34,529 nt of DNA, from positions 1-34,529 of the forward strand of contig CANTDX010000041.1 of assembly GCA_947652615.1 (NCBI GenBank). The letters are read 5' to 3'. A program made the translations under genes and the position numbers. The notes under the pieces were generated by a model that was given only the letters and a program-made list of their open reading frames with translations, made no database searches and had not been told where the DNA came from. Below, one piece after another: positions 15,751-23,816 of this stretch (position 1 is the first letter of the stretch; the number at the start of each line of letters is the position of its first letter). Source of the DNA: an uncultured Dorea sp. (GTDB lineage Bacteria > Bacillota > Clostridia > Lachnospirales > Lachnospiraceae).

Positions 15751-15778
15751 TTGTTTTTTGCTGAAAACATGGTAGAAT
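15751..15778 (+). promoter_or_regulatory. Probable promoter of the amino-acid ABC operon
   Basis: TTGTTT (15751-15756), 16 bp, TAGAAT (15773-15778) with an upstream TGG (extended -10-like), 61 bp before the start of the binding-protein gene. The gene itself has GGAGG at 15826-15830. Confidence 0.5.
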
Positions 15779-15839
15779 ATCTACTAGCTTGTATTTTTAT
15801 GCAAAATAATTAATAAATTCAATATGGAGGTTATGGAAA

Positions 15840-16745
15840 ATGAAATTTAAAAAGTTAATAAGTGTACTGCTGACCGCGGCTTGTGTGTTCGCACTTGCCG
15901 CATGCGGGTCCAAGGATGATTCAGGAAGCAGCTCAGGAAGTTCTTCTGACGAAGGGAATGGCAGTGATTCAGCGGCGGTGACGGCGAAAGTCATTGACAT
16001 CGACCTGACCGATGAAGAGTATGCATTCGGTGTGGACAAGACCCAGCCGGAGCTTTTGGACCAGGTGAATGCATTCGTAGGCAAGATCAAAGAAGACGGT
16101 ACCTTAGAGGCGATCTGTGACAAATATTTCGGCGACGGTGAGCCGGAGGCAGTGGAGTCTGCCGAGCTTGATGATTCCAAGGATCAGCTTGTGGTAGCTA
16201 CCAATGCAGCGTTTGAGCCGTTTGAGTATACGAAGGGTGAGAGCTATTACGGGATCGATATGGAGATCGCGTCCCTGCTTGCCAAGGAGCTTAACAAAGA
16301 ACTGGTGATCCAGAACATGGATTTTGACGCGGTATGTCTGTCCGTCAGCCAGCAGAAATGTGATATTGCCATGGCGGGCCTTACCATCAACGAAGAGAGA
16401 GAAGAATATGTAACATTTACAGACGCTTACTATGAGGCGTCACAGAGGTTGATCGTGCCAAGCAGCGATACGTCATATGACGATTGTGCAGATGCGGATG
16501 CAGTGGCGGCGGCTCTTGGTGAGTTAAGTGATGCGGATTCTATCGGCGTACAGGCGGGAACCACAGGCCAGTATTATGTAGAGGGCGATGAAGACTGGGG
16601 ATTTGACGGCCTTTCAGCCAAATGTGTGACTTATAAGAGCGGGTCTCTTGCCGTACAGGATATGCTCAACGGCAATATCAAATACGTGATCATTGACGCG
16701 GCGCCTGCGGCAGCTATTACAGAAGCGATCAACGAGATGCAGTAG
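15840..16745 (+). CDS. Amino-acid ABC transporter substrate-binding lipoprotein, apparently circularly permuted
   Basis: 301 residues. A lipoprotein signal with lipobox LAAC (C22) is followed by a Ser/Gly/Asp linker. Residues 48-98 (DLTDEEYAFGVDKTQPELL, then VNAFVGKIKEDGTLEAICDKYFG) are what normally forms the C-terminus of an SBP_bac_3 domain. The usual N-terminal strand starts only at about 115 (DQLVVATNAAFEPFEY) and the domain proceeds through CDIAMAGLTINEEREEYVTF to IDAAPAAAITEAINEMQ, where the protein stops just before the piece found at the N-terminus. The protein therefore looks like a circular permutation rather than a truncation, since all parts are present once. It delivers a polar amino acid to the permease and ATPase encoded next. 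Confidence 0.9.
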   Translation: MKFKKLISVLLTAACVFALAACGSKDDSGSSSGSSSDEGNGSDSAAVTAKVIDIDLTDEEYAFGVDKTQPELLDQVNAFVGKIKEDGTLEAICDKYFGDGEPEAVESAELDDSKDQLVVATNAAFEPFEYTKGESYYGIDMEIASLLAKELNKELVIQNMDFDAVCLSVSQQKCDIAMAGLTINEEREEYVTFTDAYYEASQRLIVPSSDTSYDDCADADAVAAALGELSDADSIGVQAGTTGQYYVEGDEDWGFDGLSAKCVTYKSGSLAVQDMLNGNIKYVIIDAAPAAAITEAINEMQ

Positions 16746-16755
16746 AAGGAAAGCT

Positions 16756-17466
16756 ATGGGTAATTTTGAGCAGAAAGTAAATAAGTTTATAGAGATATTC
16801 CTGGAACAGGGCGGCTACGTCAAGGTGATAGAAGGCTTAAGGAATACGCTTACGATCGCCGTGGCGGGCCTGATCATCGGTATTCTGATCGGTACCGTTA
16901 TCGCCACGGTGCGCGTGCTCCCCAAGTACAAGGTCCTGCCGCGTGTGCTGAATGGGATATGCAGCTTCTATGTCGCGCTGTTCAGGGGAACGCCGATGGT
17001 GGTACAATTGCTGGTATTCTATTATGTACTGCTGCCGATCATCGGATGGAGGATTACCGGAGTTCAGGTTGCCATGTTAGTATTCGGGCTGAACAGCGGC
17101 GCATACATATCTGAGATCATGCGAAGCGGAATCCAGTCTGTGGATTCCGGACAGATGGAGGCCGGGCGTGCGGTAGGGCTTAGCTTCGGCGTAAGCATGG
17201 TCAAGATCGTGATTCCGCAGGCTGTCAAGAACATCCTTCCGACTCTGGGCAACGAGTTCATCTCCCTGATCAAGGAGACTTCGGTTGTAAGTTTCGTGGG
17301 AGCGGCGGACTTGTATGTGGCGTTTAACTATATCGGAAGCAACAGCTATGAGTTCATGGTTCCTTATCTGGTGATGGCGCTGATCTACATCGTCCTTGTG
17401 CTGTTGATCTCACTGCTTGTGAAACTGATGGAAAGGAGCCTGAAGAAGAGTGATAGACGTAATTAA
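16756..17466 (+). CDS. Polar amino-acid ABC transporter permease (HisM/GlnP type)
   Basis: 236 residues with about five membrane segments. Family motifs: [20 protein letters not shown] near the start, [19 protein letters not shown] near 75-93, and the EAA loop [20 protein letters not shown] near 135-154 that docks the ATPase. ATG 16756 with AAGGA (16746-16750) is the start; an upstream in-frame ATG lies inside the preceding gene. The gap to the binding-protein gene is 10 bp, and its 3' end overlaps the ATPase gene by 17 bp, a tight operon. A single permease gene implies a homodimeric channel. Confidence 0.93.
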   Translation: MGNFEQKVNKFIEIFLEQGGYVKVIEGLRNTLTIAVAGLIIGILIGTVIATVRVLPKYKVLPRVLNGICSFYVALFRGTPMVVQLLVFYYVLLPIIGWRITGVQVAMLVFGLNSGAYISEIMRSGIQSVDSGQMEAGRAVGLSFGVSMVKIVIPQAVKNILPTLGNEFISLIKETSVVSFVGAADLYVAFNYIGSNSYEFMVPYLVMALIYIVLVLLISLLVKLMERSLKKSDRRN

Positions 17467-18277
17467 TCTCAGGAAGAGCTTCGGAGACACGGAGGTCTTA
17501 AAAGGAATTGACATAACCATCAACAAAGGCGACATCGTAGCAGTGATCGGTCCGTCCGGATCGGGGAAGAGCACCTTCCTCAGATGCCTGAACTGTATGG
17601 AGGATCCAAGCGGGGGGAATATCATATTCAACGGCGTCGATATCGCGGATATGAGTGTGAATATCAATGTACACCGCCGTCATATGGGAATGGTGTTCCA
17701 GCATTTTAACCTCTTCAACAATAAGACGGTGCTGCAGAATATCATGATGGCGCCGGTATACCTAAGGTGTCAGGATCTTAAGAAGGCGAAGAGGAAGAAC
17801 AGCAGGACCCGGTTTGGGAATCTGTTTCGCGGCGGCAAGACAAAAGAACTGCTTCCGGTCACCCAGACCAGCGAGCAGATTAAGAGTGAGGTAAGGGAAC
17901 AGGCGATGGAGCTTCTTAAGAGGATCGGCCTGGAGGATAAGGCGGACGTCTATCCGTCTACCCTGTCCGGCGGGCAGAAGCAGAGAATCGCGATCGTGCG
18001 GTCCCTTGCTATGGATCCGGATGTGATCCTCTTCGATGAGCCGACTTCGGCGCTGGACCCGGAGATGGTAGGCGAGGTGTTGGAGCTGATGAAGCAGCTT
18101 GCCGGAGACGGAATGACGATGGTGGTCGTTACTCATGAGATGGGATTTGCCAGAGAGGTGGCGAACCGGGTTGTGTTCATGGATGAAGGCCAGATCAAGG
18201 AGGAAGGCGAACCGGAGGAGTTCTTTGGGAATCCCAAGGAGCCAAGGCTTAAGGAGTTCTTGTCGAAGATCCTGTGA
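17450..18277 (+). CDS. Polar amino-acid ABC transporter ATP-binding protein with a basic insertion
   Basis: 275 residues; GlnQ-type ATPases are usually ~240-250. Walker [10 protein letters not shown] (34-42), Q-loop Q84, signature LSGGQKQR (172-179) and Walker B VILFDEP (192-198) are all intact, as is the H-loop (VVVTHEMGF). Between the Q-loop region and the signature, about residues 109-143 form an extra Lys/Arg-rich segment ([20 protein letters not shown]) that most relatives lack. The start is GTG 17450 with AAAGGAG (17432-17438), overlapping the permease gene. It powers import of the amino acid delivered by the permuted binding protein. A terminator follows at 18304. Confidence 0.93.
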   Translation: MIDVINLRKSFGDTEVLKGIDITINKGDIVAVIGPSGSGKSTFLRCLNCMEDPSGGNIIFNGVDIADMSVNINVHRRHMGMVFQHFNLFNNKTVLQNIMMAPVYLRCQDLKKAKRKNSRTRFGNLFRGGKTKELLPVTQTSEQIKSEVREQAMELLKRIGLEDKADVYPSTLSGGQKQRIAIVRSLAMDPDVILFDEPTSALDPEMVGEVLELMKQLAGDGMTMVVVTHEMGFAREVANRVVFMDEGQIKEEGEPEEFFGNPKEPRLKEFLSKIL

Positions 18278-18303
18278 TAATGAATATAGCTTGAAGATAG
18301 AAG

Positions 18304-18331
18304 GGTATCCCTGATTATGGGATGCCTTTTT
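18304..18331 (+). terminator. Intrinsic terminator of the amino-acid ABC operon
   Basis: GGTATCCC (18304-18311), a 7-nt loop, GGGATGCC (18319-18326; one wobble), then TTTTT (18327-18331). Confidence 0.8.
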
Positions 18332-18428
18332 GATATATATAATATCTATAATATCATAGAAATTATCAATTAGGCTAAGCGCCGTATTTGTGGTACGATT
18401 AAGAAAATTGGTATTGGAGGGATGATAT
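18332..18428 (+). promoter_or_regulatory. Leader of the corrinoid methyltransferase cluster, promoter uncertain
   Basis: This very AT-rich stretch contains two TATAAT hexamers (18338-18343 and 18347-18352), neither with a good -35 at 16-18 bp. A weaker TGGTACGAT element (extended -10-like) lies at about 18391-18399. A promoter must lie here because of the terminator just upstream, but which element is used cannot be decided. There is no room for a cobalamin riboswitch. GGAGGG (18416-18421) is the ribosome binding site of the next gene. Confidence 0.35.
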
Positions 18429-19298
18429 TTGGCGGAGATAAAAGATTTTCAATGTACATATGATAATTCTGCCGGGATCAACAGTGAGGTAACGGAAGGG
18501 CTGGGGCTTACGTTTCCGGATGCGTATCTGCACTGGGATACCATGGCGGCGTTGTCTAAGGCACTGAAATCGCATGACGGGGCGGCCTTCTGTGAACTGC
18601 CCTTCTGCCATACGGTAGAGGCTGAGGCGATGGGAGGCATCATCAACTATGGAAATGAACTGGCAGGGCCAAGGGCGAAGGAGTATATCTGTACAAGCCC
18701 GGAAGAACTGCTTGCACTTCCGGCGATTGATTTCTCGGCAGGGAGGATTCATGAGGTGCTTCTGGCGTGCAGGGCGCTTAAGGAAGAGGGAGAGCATGTG
18801 GTGCTGCAGGTATCGGGTCCGTTTACCATATTGAATGTGCTGATCGATGCGAAATATGTATTCAAGGCGATGCGCAAGAAGCCGGAACTGATGAAGGAGG
18901 TCTTTGAGAAGCTTGGGGGAGAGATCTTAAGGTTCATGGAAGAGGCGAAGAAGTACGGTGCAGACCTGATCAGCTACGCGGATTCTTCGGGAGGCTTGAA
19001 TATCCTTGGACCTAAGATGGCGGAGCAGGTGGTGGAGGATTTTACCTGCGGGTTCCTGGCGAAGGCCGAGGCGCTGGCGGACGATAACACGATGATATTA
19101 TTGTGCCCCAAGACGACATTTGCCATGCTTGGGACGAGAAAGGCGCATTTCCGGGATCTTAAGCTCTCCGGGCCGATGACATACGGGGAAGGCTGTATCG
19201 AGATGATCGGGAAGGTCAGGCTTGCCGGGCAGATGTGTATCAAGAATGTAGGATATCAATTGGAGAATGCGGTGTTCAAGGAAGTCGTGCTTGAATAG
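18429..19298 (+). CDS. UroD/MtaA-family methyltransferase-like protein A, non-canonical metal site
   Basis: 289 residues, about 50 shorter than the three relatives downstream. Family features include LPFCHTVEAEAMGG near 57-70, VVLQVSGPFTILNVLID near 118-134 and YADSSGGLNILGPKMAEQVV near 176-195. The UroD-type corrinoid methyltransferases bind Zn through H-x-C-xn-C. Here the H-x-C position reads Leu224-Leu-Cys226 (ILLCPKTT), so the His is lost; Cys270 (QMCIKN) might be the later ligand. The start is TTG 18429 with GGAGGG 7 nt upstream; an ATG at 18422 in another frame stops quickly. It is probably a divergent methyltransferase or a corrinoid-binding accessory. It leads the cluster and sits next to the corrinoid protein gene. 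Confidence 0.8.
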   Translation: MAEIKDFQCTYDNSAGINSEVTEGLGLTFPDAYLHWDTMAALSKALKSHDGAAFCELPFCHTVEAEAMGGIINYGNELAGPRAKEYICTSPEELLALPAIDFSAGRIHEVLLACRALKEEGEHVVLQVSGPFTILNVLIDAKYVFKAMRKKPELMKEVFEKLGGEILRFMEEAKKYGADLISYADSSGGLNILGPKMAEQVVEDFTCGFLAKAEALADDNTMILLCPKTTFAMLGTRKAHFRDLKLSGPMTYGEGCIEMIGKVRLAGQMCIKNVGYQLENAVFKEVVLE

Positions 19299-19324
19299 CT
19301 AAGATTCAGAAGGAGGAATGAGAC

Positions 19325-19975
19325 ATGAGCTCAAAAGAAGAATTATTGAAGCGTCTCTCAGACGGAGTCGTAGACATGGAGGAGGATGATGTCGCTGAGG
19401 CGGCGAAGGAGTATCTGGAGGCAGGTTATCCTGCATTTGACGGGATTATGGAGGGGCTTGTGGACGGTATGAACCGTGCAAGCCAGTTATATGAAGAGGA
19501 AGAATATTTTGTAACGGATGTACTGCTGTGTTCCGATGCCATGTATGTGGGGCTTGATATCCTGCGCCCGTATCTGCCGGAAGTGTCAAGTGACGATAAG
19601 ATTACAGGAGTCATCGGTGTCGTGGAGGGGGATACCCACGATATCGGGAAGAATCTGGTGAGGATCATGCTGGAGACGGCAGGCTTCCATATGATAGATC
19701 TGGGAAGAGATGTACCGCTTGCGAAGTTTGTTGAGACGGCGAAGGAAGAGAATGCGGATTTCGTATGTATGTCCACGCTGATGACGACCACCATGGGCGG
19801 GATGGAGACCGTTATCAGGCTTCTTGAAGAAGAGGGGCTGCGTGATAAGGTGAAGGTGATGATCGGCGGCGGACCGATCTCACAGAAGTATGCGGATAAG
19901 ATCGGTGCGGACGGATATTCCCAGAATGCCGTGGAGGCGGTGAAGCTTGCCAAGAGGCTTCTGAATGTTGCATAA
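19325..19975 (+). CDS. Corrinoid protein (MtaC/MtvC-like, B12-binding)
   Basis: 216 residues, the standard size. An N-terminal four-helix cap (B12-binding-2 type; LLKRLSDGVVDMEEDDVAEA and EEEYFVTDVLLCSDAMYVGL) precedes a Rossmann-like B12 domain with D103-T-H105-D-I-G108, where His105 is the lower cobalt ligand. STLMTTTMGGMETVI and VMIGGGPIS complete the cobalamin pocket. In anaerobic O- and N-demethylation such proteins accept a methyl group from methyltransferase I and hand it to methyltransferase II. AAGGAGG precedes the ATG. It is the only corrinoid protein gene in the window and probably serves all the UroD-family proteins around it. Confidence 0.95.
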   Translation: MSSKEELLKRLSDGVVDMEEDDVAEAAKEYLEAGYPAFDGIMEGLVDGMNRASQLYEEEEYFVTDVLLCSDAMYVGLDILRPYLPEVSSDDKITGVIGVVEGDTHDIGKNLVRIMLETAGFHMIDLGRDVPLAKFVETAKEENADFVCMSTLMTTTMGGMETVIRLLEEEGLRDKVKVMIGGGPISQKYADKIGADGYSQNAVEAVKLAKRLLNVA

Positions 19976-19985
19976 GGAGCGGAGA

Positions 19986-21008
19986 ATGACACCAAAAGAA
20001 CGTTTGAAAATGATATTAGAGGGACAGCAGGCGGACAGGCCTGCCTGTATCTGTCCCGGCGGAATGATGAATATGGTGACTTCCGAGCTGATGGACCGGG
20101 TCAAGGTCTATATGCCGGAGGCGCATAAGGATGCAAGGCAGATGGCCAGGCTTTCTAAGGCAGTGTATGACGAGAGGTGCTTCGAGAATTACGGGGTTCC
20201 GTTCTGTATGACGGTTGAGGCAGAGGAGATGGGGGCCAGGGTCGATATGGGGTCCGATGTCTATGAACCTCACGTAGTGGAATATGCGATTAATTCCGTC
20301 AGCGAATACCAGAAGCTTCGCCCTGTGGATGTGAATCAGGGGCGGGCGAAGGTGGTTCTGGATGCAATCCGTATTCTCAGGGAGGAGACGGAGGACGTGC
20401 CGGTCGTGGGTAATCTGACAGGGCCGATCAGTACGGCAAGCTCCTTGATGGAGCCGGTCATATTCTACAAGGAACTCAGGAAGAAGAACCAGGAAGCCCA
20501 CGCATATATGGAGTTTATCACAGAGCAGTTGATCGCGTTCGGAAGGGCGCAGGTAGAGGCGGGCGCTGACCTGATCGCGGTCTCGGATCCAAGCGGAACC
20601 GGAGAGATATTGGGACCGAAGTATTTTAAAGAATTTGCGGTGACTTACATCAATCGGCTGCTGGACGCCCTGCAGGAAGAGAAGATGGGTACGATCGTGC
20701 ATATCTGCGGGCAGATGAGTCCGGTGTACGAAGAAGTGAACGAGGTACGAAGCAGCGCGCTCAGTTTCGATTCCATTGTCCCGATGAAGGAAGCGAGAGA
20801 ACATTTGAAGAATAGGGTGCTGATGGGGAATGTAAGCACCTATGCGCTTGAATTCGGAGATCCCCGGAAGGTGCGGACGCTGACAGAGAACTGTGTGAAG
20901 AACGGGTCGGATATCATCTCTCCGGCGTGCGGGCTTGGCATGAAGTCGCCCCTTCGGAATGTACAGGCGATTCTTGCGGGAGTAGAGGCAGGAATATCGG
21001 AGGCATAA
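19986..21008 (+). CDS. UroD/MtaA-family corrinoid methyltransferase B
   Basis: 340 residues, the usual family length. The Zn motif H-x-C-xn-C is intact: H239-I-C241 (VHICGQMSP) and Cys315 (ISPACGLGMKSP). It has the family N-terminus MTPKERLKMILEGQQADRPA and the mid segment VVGNLTGPISTASSLMEP. ATG 19986 with AAGGAG (19974-19979) is preferred over an ATG at 19965 that lies inside the corrinoid gene. UroD-family members such as MtaA and MtvB transfer methyl groups to or from a corrinoid protein. Its position between the corrinoid protein and activator genes, as in odm/mtv clusters, makes it the best candidate for a core methyltransferase. The direction and substrate are unknown. Confidence 0.88.
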   Translation: MTPKERLKMILEGQQADRPACICPGGMMNMVTSELMDRVKVYMPEAHKDARQMARLSKAVYDERCFENYGVPFCMTVEAEEMGARVDMGSDVYEPHVVEYAINSVSEYQKLRPVDVNQGRAKVVLDAIRILREETEDVPVVGNLTGPISTASSLMEPVIFYKELRKKNQEAHAYMEFITEQLIAFGRAQVEAGADLIAVSDPSGTGEILGPKYFKEFAVTYINRLLDALQEEKMGTIVHICGQMSPVYEEVNEVRSSALSFDSIVPMKEAREHLKNRVLMGNVSTYALEFGDPRKVRTLTENCVKNGSDIISPACGLGMKSPLRNVQAILAGVEAGISEA

Positions 21009-21014
21009 GTTTGA

Positions 21015-22610
21015 ATGGCAGAGATAAGAATTGACAAGACGGAAAGAATCATCGAGTGCAGAGACGGAGAGAATCTCTTAGAGGCCCTTCTCGGCGCCGG
21101 AGTATTCGTGGATAATCCATGCAACGGCAAGGGCATCTGCGGGAAATGCAAGGTTAAGCTTGTGTCGGGAGAGTGTTCCCGGATGACTGCATCTGAAGAA
21201 CGGCTGCTGACACCGGATGAGATCAGGGCAGGTATCCGGCTGGCCTGTATGACGGAAGTCTCCGGTGCGGCAGAGCTTGAACTGCTCCAGAAGGAGCGGA
21301 AGCACGAGGTGCTGACGAAGGGGTACATGCCTGATTTTGTGCAGGATGAATTCGACGGTGGATACGGCATAGTCATTGATATCGGGACAACGACGGTAGT
21401 CACGGCGCTGATCGACCTTAAGACGGGGGAAGAGATTGCCGGTGCGTCCATGATCAATGCGCAGAAACGGTACGGCCTGGATGTGCTGACGAGGATTACC
21501 TATGAATATGAACATCCGGACTGCGGCGTCCGGGAACTGCAGGAGGTCATGGTAAGCTCCATCAATGCCATGATCGGCGAGGCATGCCGGGAAGCGGCGG
21601 TGGACCGCCGGGAGATCCGGGAGATCGACGTGGCAGCGAACTGTACCATGATGCATATGCTTCTTGGAGTAGATGCGCGCTCCATCGGAAGATCGCCCTA
21701 CAGCCCCGGGTTCACGGAAGCCAGGGAACTGCCGGCAGGCGAGATCGGTATCGAAGCGGGCATGGATACGCGCTTATACTGCCTTCCGCAGGTATCTGCC
21801 TATATCGGCGCGGATATCGTGGCGGGGGCTTATGTGTGTGAACTTCAGAAAGAGCAGGGGAATGTACTGTTCATCGATATCGGGACCAACGGAGAGATCG
21901 TGCTGGCTGTTGACGGCCGGCTTCTGTGCTGTTCCTGCGCCGCGGGGCCTGCCCTGGAGGGGATGAATATCAGTTCCGGTATGCGGGCGGCAGAGGGAGC
22001 GGTCGAGGATGTCAGGATCACGGAGCAGGGGATCCGGCTTACTGTGATCGGAGATCAGGAACCGGCGGGCCTGTGCGGGAGCGGGGTTCTGTCTGCGGTG
22101 AAGGAGCTTCTTCGCACCGGAATCGTCAAGAAGACGGGAGTGTTCGTCAAGAAGGAGAACTTAGACGGACAGGACTATCGGTATCCGATGATCCAGGTTA
22201 ACGGAACCAAACGGGAGTTCATTCTATGCGAGAATCCGAAGCTTCTGGTGACCCAGGGAGATGTGCGTCAGGTACAGCTTGCCAAGGGGGCGATCCTCTC
22301 CGGGTTCACCGCACTTCTGCATAAAGCGGGGATCCGGATGGAGGACCTTAATAAGGTGATGATCGCAGGGCAGTTCGGGGCGCATCTTCCGGAGGAGTCG
22401 CTGATCGGGACGGGGATCCTGCCGCGGGAGGCGAAAGGAAAGATCGTCTATGTAGGCAATTCCTCCAAGACGGGAGCCTATATGGCGCTGATGTCCGGGA
22501 AAGTGAAGCGCGAGATTGAAGAGTTGGCAGAGAAGATGGAATATATGGAGTTGGCGGAGACGGAGAATTATGAACGGATATTTACGGAGAGTATGATATT
22601 CCCCGGATAA
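21015..22610 (+). CDS. RACo-type ATP-dependent reductive activator of corrinoid protein (DUF4445)
   Basis: 531 residues. The N-terminal [2Fe-2S] ferredoxin domain has C36-x5-C42-x2-C45 and Cys78 (RLACMT). A linker leads to the ASKHA-type ATPase core: GYGIVIDIGTTTVVTALIDL near 114-133, FIDIGTNGEIVLAVDGR near 291-307, AGPALEGMNISSGM near 313-326 and MIAGQFGAHLPEE near 451-463. Such proteins re-reduce inactive Co(II) corrinoid to Co(I) with ATP, as for RACo of acetogens and the activators of O-demethylases. The length is near the lower end for the family. It starts 7 bp after methyltransferase B. Its presence strongly supports genuine corrinoid methyl transfer by this cluster. Confidence 0.93.
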   Translation: MAEIRIDKTERIIECRDGENLLEALLGAGVFVDNPCNGKGICGKCKVKLVSGECSRMTASEERLLTPDEIRAGIRLACMTEVSGAAELELLQKERKHEVLTKGYMPDFVQDEFDGGYGIVIDIGTTTVVTALIDLKTGEEIAGASMINAQKRYGLDVLTRITYEYEHPDCGVRELQEVMVSSINAMIGEACREAAVDRREIREIDVAANCTMMHMLLGVDARSIGRSPYSPGFTEARELPAGEIGIEAGMDTRLYCLPQVSAYIGADIVAGAYVCELQKEQGNVLFIDIGTNGEIVLAVDGRLLCCSCAAGPALEGMNISSGMRAAEGAVEDVRITEQGIRLTVIGDQEPAGLCGSGVLSAVKELLRTGIVKKTGVFVKKENLDGQDYRYPMIQVNGTKREFILCENPKLLVTQGDVRQVQLAKGAILSGFTALLHKAGIRMEDLNKVMIAGQFGAHLPEESLIGTGILPREAKGKIVYVGNSSKTGAYMALMSGKVKREIEELAEKMEYMELAETENYERIFTESMIFPG

Positions 22611-22691
22611 TATCACGGCGGGAAATTCCTGGTGTACTGTTCGCATTCTATATGGACGGTACGTCAGATTACAGGAGGTGTAGATAAATTC

Positions 22692-23810
22692 ATGGAATAC
22701 GAAGAGTTAAAACGGTTGATGAGTGAGCAGAAGGAAGAGATGACGGCGGCGGAGCGGATGAAAGCCTACAATGCGGGGGAAGAAGTTGACTACATACCCT
22801 ACACACTGCAGGCGCCGGACCCGGCGATGGCGGATATCTTCGGATTCACGACGACGCAGTTTGCCAAAGATTTTGAGGTCAAGAGCGAGGTTATACGCAG
22901 AAGGAAAGAGGAATTCGGGCTGGATAGCTTTAATGTCGGGTTAGGGCTTAAGACGATCGGAGGGGCTTTAGGGTCGAAGCTTCGGGCGCCGGAGCACGGG
23001 ATCGACTATGTAGAGGAGCATGTGCTGAAGGACTATGCGGATTTTGACCGGCTGGAAGTGACAGATCCCTACAAGAACCCAGTGCTTGCGCCGATCCTGG
23101 AGAGTGCGAAGCGTCTGAAAGACAGATTCCCGGATGTGAGCATGACCACCAGTGTGGCAGGGCCGCTGTCCACTGCGATCGCGGTGCGTCCGGTTGAGAT
23201 GGTGCTTAAGGATACCGTCAAGAATCCGGAGATGCTGCATAAATTACTGGATCTGACGGTAGAGTGTTCCCTCAGATGGTTCGAGGCGTTTCACCGCGAG
23301 TTCGGCCCGGTAGGCACGAACTTCTCGGATCCTGTGACCTGTATGGATGTGATCAGCAAGAAGCAGTTTGATAAGTATTCCCTTCCATATATCAAGAAAT
23401 TGATTGACGGTACGGAGAAGATCATGGGTTCCAGGCCGGGCGCGCATATCTGCGGTAAGACGAGTCAGATCTGGAGTGATCTGGCGGATGCGGGACTATT
23501 TTCCTTCAGTATCGATAACTGCGAGGACCTTGCGGTGGCGAAGGAGGCGGTAGGCGACCGGATGCGGATCGCGGGAAATGTGCCGCCTGTGGATGTCATG
23601 AAGGAGGGGACCATTGACGAGGTCATTGCTTCCTGCAAGGAATGTCTGGAGAAATGTGCGGACAGCCCGGCAGGCTTCATCCTGAATACAGGCTGTCAGC
23701 TTCCGATCGGGACGCCGAAGGCGAACGTGGAGGCATTCATCTATGCGGCGCGGAAATACGGGCGCGGAGCAAGGATCGGGAAGATGCCAAGAGGAATTAC
23801 GGAGAGTTGA
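22692..23810 (+). CDS. UroD/MtaA-family corrinoid methyltransferase C
   Basis: 372 residues. The Zn site is intact: H252-I-C254 (AHICGKTSQIW) and Cys335 (ILNTGCQLPIGTPKANV). Other family segments are MTAAERMKAYNAGEEVDYIP and MTTSVAGPLSTAIAVRPVEM. ATG 22692 is preceded by AGGAGGTG (22673-22680); an ATG at 22632 in frame has no ribosome site. It is more like protein D than protein B (shared HxCGKTxxIW and IAGNVxPVxVM), so C and D probably arose by duplication and diverged in substrate. By family knowledge it may be a methyltransferase I that takes the methyl group from the imported substrate. Confidence 0.88.
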   Translation: MEYEELKRLMSEQKEEMTAAERMKAYNAGEEVDYIPYTLQAPDPAMADIFGFTTTQFAKDFEVKSEVIRRRKEEFGLDSFNVGLGLKTIGGALGSKLRAPEHGIDYVEEHVLKDYADFDRLEVTDPYKNPVLAPILESAKRLKDRFPDVSMTTSVAGPLSTAIAVRPVEMVLKDTVKNPEMLHKLLDLTVECSLRWFEAFHREFGPVGTNFSDPVTCMDVISKKQFDKYSLPYIKKLIDGTEKIMGSRPGAHICGKTSQIWSDLADAGLFSFSIDNCEDLAVAKEAVGDRMRIAGNVPPVDVMKEGTIDEVIASCKECLEKCADSPAGFILNTGCQLPIGTPKANVEAFIYAARKYGRGARIGKMPRGITES

Positions 23811-23816
23811 TCGGAT

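Noticed and set aside
18332..18428. Cobalamin riboswitch ahead of the corrinoid cluster
   Set aside because: The space between terminator and start codon is under 100 bp and no B12-box-like sequence was seen.
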